Below, one piece after another: positions 62,901 to 64,000 of a stretch of DNA of 64,000 nt (its first letter is position 1; each line of letters starts with the position of its first letter). Under the pieces are notes generated by a model. It was not told where the DNA came from. It saw only the letters and a program-made list of their open reading frames with translations, and ran no database searches. The DNA lies in the NCBI RefSeq assembly GCF_051401765.1, contig NW_027480429.1:14388157-14452156 (forward strand), read 5' to 3'. Source of the DNA: Calliopsis andreniformis (Eukaryota; Arthropoda; Insecta; Hymenoptera; Andrenidae). The position numbers and the translations under genes are program-made.

Positions 62901-64000
62901 TAAAATACGATATAAATACAACAGCGTTTCCATCGTATAAAACGAATAATTGCAACCAGTTTGAAAGTGATGGTCATTTCTACGTACCGGGCAACCTAGC
63001 CTTCACACTAGGGCGTTGCTCCACCAGATCAAACAGTTAGGGCCTTAGAAGTCAACGCCCGAAGCATAAAATACAACATAATAGAACAGTTTTTCCATTG
63101 TATAAAACGAATAATTGCTACCAGTGTAAACTTTATGGTCAATTCTACGTTCCGGGCAACCTAGGCTTCACCCTAGGGTGTTGTTCCACCAGATCGAATA
63201 GTTCGGGCCTAAGAAGTGAACGCCAGAAGAATAAAATACAATATAAATATAACAGTTTTTCCATCGTATAAAACGAATAATAGCAACCAGTGTGAAAGTT
63301 GTGGTCATTTCTACGTTCCGGGCAACCTAGGTTTCACTATAGGGCGTCGCTCCACCAGATCAAACAGTTAGGGCCTTAGGAGCCAACGCCCGAAGCATTA
63401 AATACAAAATAAATAGAACAGTTTTTCCATTTTATAAAACGAATAATTGCTACCAGTGTAAAAGTTATGGTCATTTCTACGTTCCGGGCAACCTAGGCTT
63501 CACCCTAGGCCGTTGTTCCAGCAGATCGAATAGCTAGGGCCTAAGAAGTGAACGCCAGAAGCATAAAATACAATATAAATACAACAGTTTTTCCATCATA
63601 TAAAACGAATAATTGCAACCTGTATGAAAGTTATGGTCACTTCTACGTTCCGAGCACCCTAGGCGTCACTCGAGGGCGTGGCTCCACCAGATCAAACAGT
63701 TAGGGCCTTAGGAGCCAACGCCCGAAGCATTAAATACAAAATAAATAGAACAGTTTTTCCATCATATAAAACGAATAATTGCAACCAGTATGAAAGTTAT
63801 GGTCATTTCTACGTTCCGAGCACCCTAGGCGTCACTCTAGGGCGTTGCTCCACCAGACGAAACAGTTAGGGCCTTAGAAGTCAACGCCCGAAGCATAAAA
63901 TACAATATAAATATAACAGTTTTTCCATCGTATAAAACGAATAATAGCAACCAGTGTGAAAGTTATGGTCATTTCTACGTTCCGGGCAACCTAGCTTTCA
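59939..64000 (+). repeat. Long-range block I, copy 2 (runs off the window)
   Basis: Partner of 40709-44770. Scattered differences include GCCCGGAGC for GCCCGAAGC near 60406, GAGCGTTGC for GGGCGTTGC near 61850 and TTCACACTAGG near 63002. It is still matching at base 64000. Confidence 0.86.

Larger units (their letters stand above)
1..64000 (+). repeat. Continuous ~166-bp tandem satellite array
   Basis: The whole window is head-to-tail copies of one monomer. The CCTAG landmark falls at 96, 262, 428, 594 and 760 (exactly 166 bp apart) and continues to 63990, which fits about 385 monomers. All copies read in the same direction; I saw no inverted copy, no unrelated insertion and no flanking unique DNA. 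One monomer counted by hand (262-427) is about 42% G+C. A 166-bp unit is close to the DNA length held by a chromatosome, and arrays of this kind are typical of eukaryotic centromeres and pericentromeres; that location is inference. I do not recognise the sequence as a named satellite family. Confidence 0.97.

Noticed and set aside
1..64000. CRISPR array.
   Set aside because: The repeated unit is the whole 166 bp; there are no unique spacers between constant repeats and no cas-like genes.
1..64000. Inverted arrays or transposon insertions.
   Set aside because: Reading line by line, the landmark CCTAGG...GGGCGTTG always appears in the same direction, and no stretch departs from the monomer pattern for more than a few bases.

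Overview
The window is one unbroken array of satellite DNA. From base 1 to base 64000 it is head-to-tail copies of a monomer of about 166 bp, all in the same orientation. The first and last CCTAG landmarks that I located (positions 96 and 63990) are 63,894 bp apart, which fits about 385 monomers averaging close to 166 bp. I found no protein gene, RNA gene, transposon, CRISPR array, telomere tract or unique sequence. Every open reading frame over 60 codons is a chance read-through of the monomer. A monomer of near-nucleosomal length, a homogeneous orientation and multi-monomer higher-order repeats point to a eukaryotic, probably centromeric or pericentromeric, satellite. I do not recognise the family and cannot name the organism; plant or animal are both possible.

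Anatomy of the monomer, counted from CCTAGG: a short G+C-rich dyad (CCTAGG, loop CTTCAC, CCTAGG or CTAGG), a GATCGAATAGTTAGGGCC stretch, a GAAGTCAACGCC stretch, an A/T-rich core (AAAATACAATATAAATACAA followed by a T-run), then GAATAATTGC and TATGGTCATTTCTACG up to CCGGGCAA. At least three monomer classes can be told apart by linked variants.

Layout. 1-8.5 kb: mixed monomers with dispersed duplicated blocks (offsets 5477, 2988 and 3319 bp). 8.5-11.8 kb: a tandem 7-monomer duplication (1162 bp) and a 5-monomer one (830 bp). 11.8-15.7 kb: more diverged monomers, the last part of which recurs at 31.1-32.8 kb. 15.7-30.9 kb: a strongly homogenised core with 4-mer (665 bp) and 8-mer (1329 bp) higher-order repeats inside a 33-monomer tandem duplication (5483 bp), followed by a 16-monomer tandem duplication (2658 bp). 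32.8-46 kb: mixed monomers with 13/14-monomer duplications. 46.05-56.36 kb: a nearly perfect 31-monomer tandem duplication (5138 bp). 56.4-64 kb: a rearranged second copy of the 37-45 kb region (main offsets 20891 and 19230 bp).

Nearly all offsets are whole numbers of monomers, as expected from unequal exchange or replication slippage in register. Divergence between copies differs from block to block, so the window records several rounds of amplification; the 5138-bp duplication looks the youngest. All comparisons were made by eye, so block edges are accurate to a few tens of bases and no identity percentages are given.
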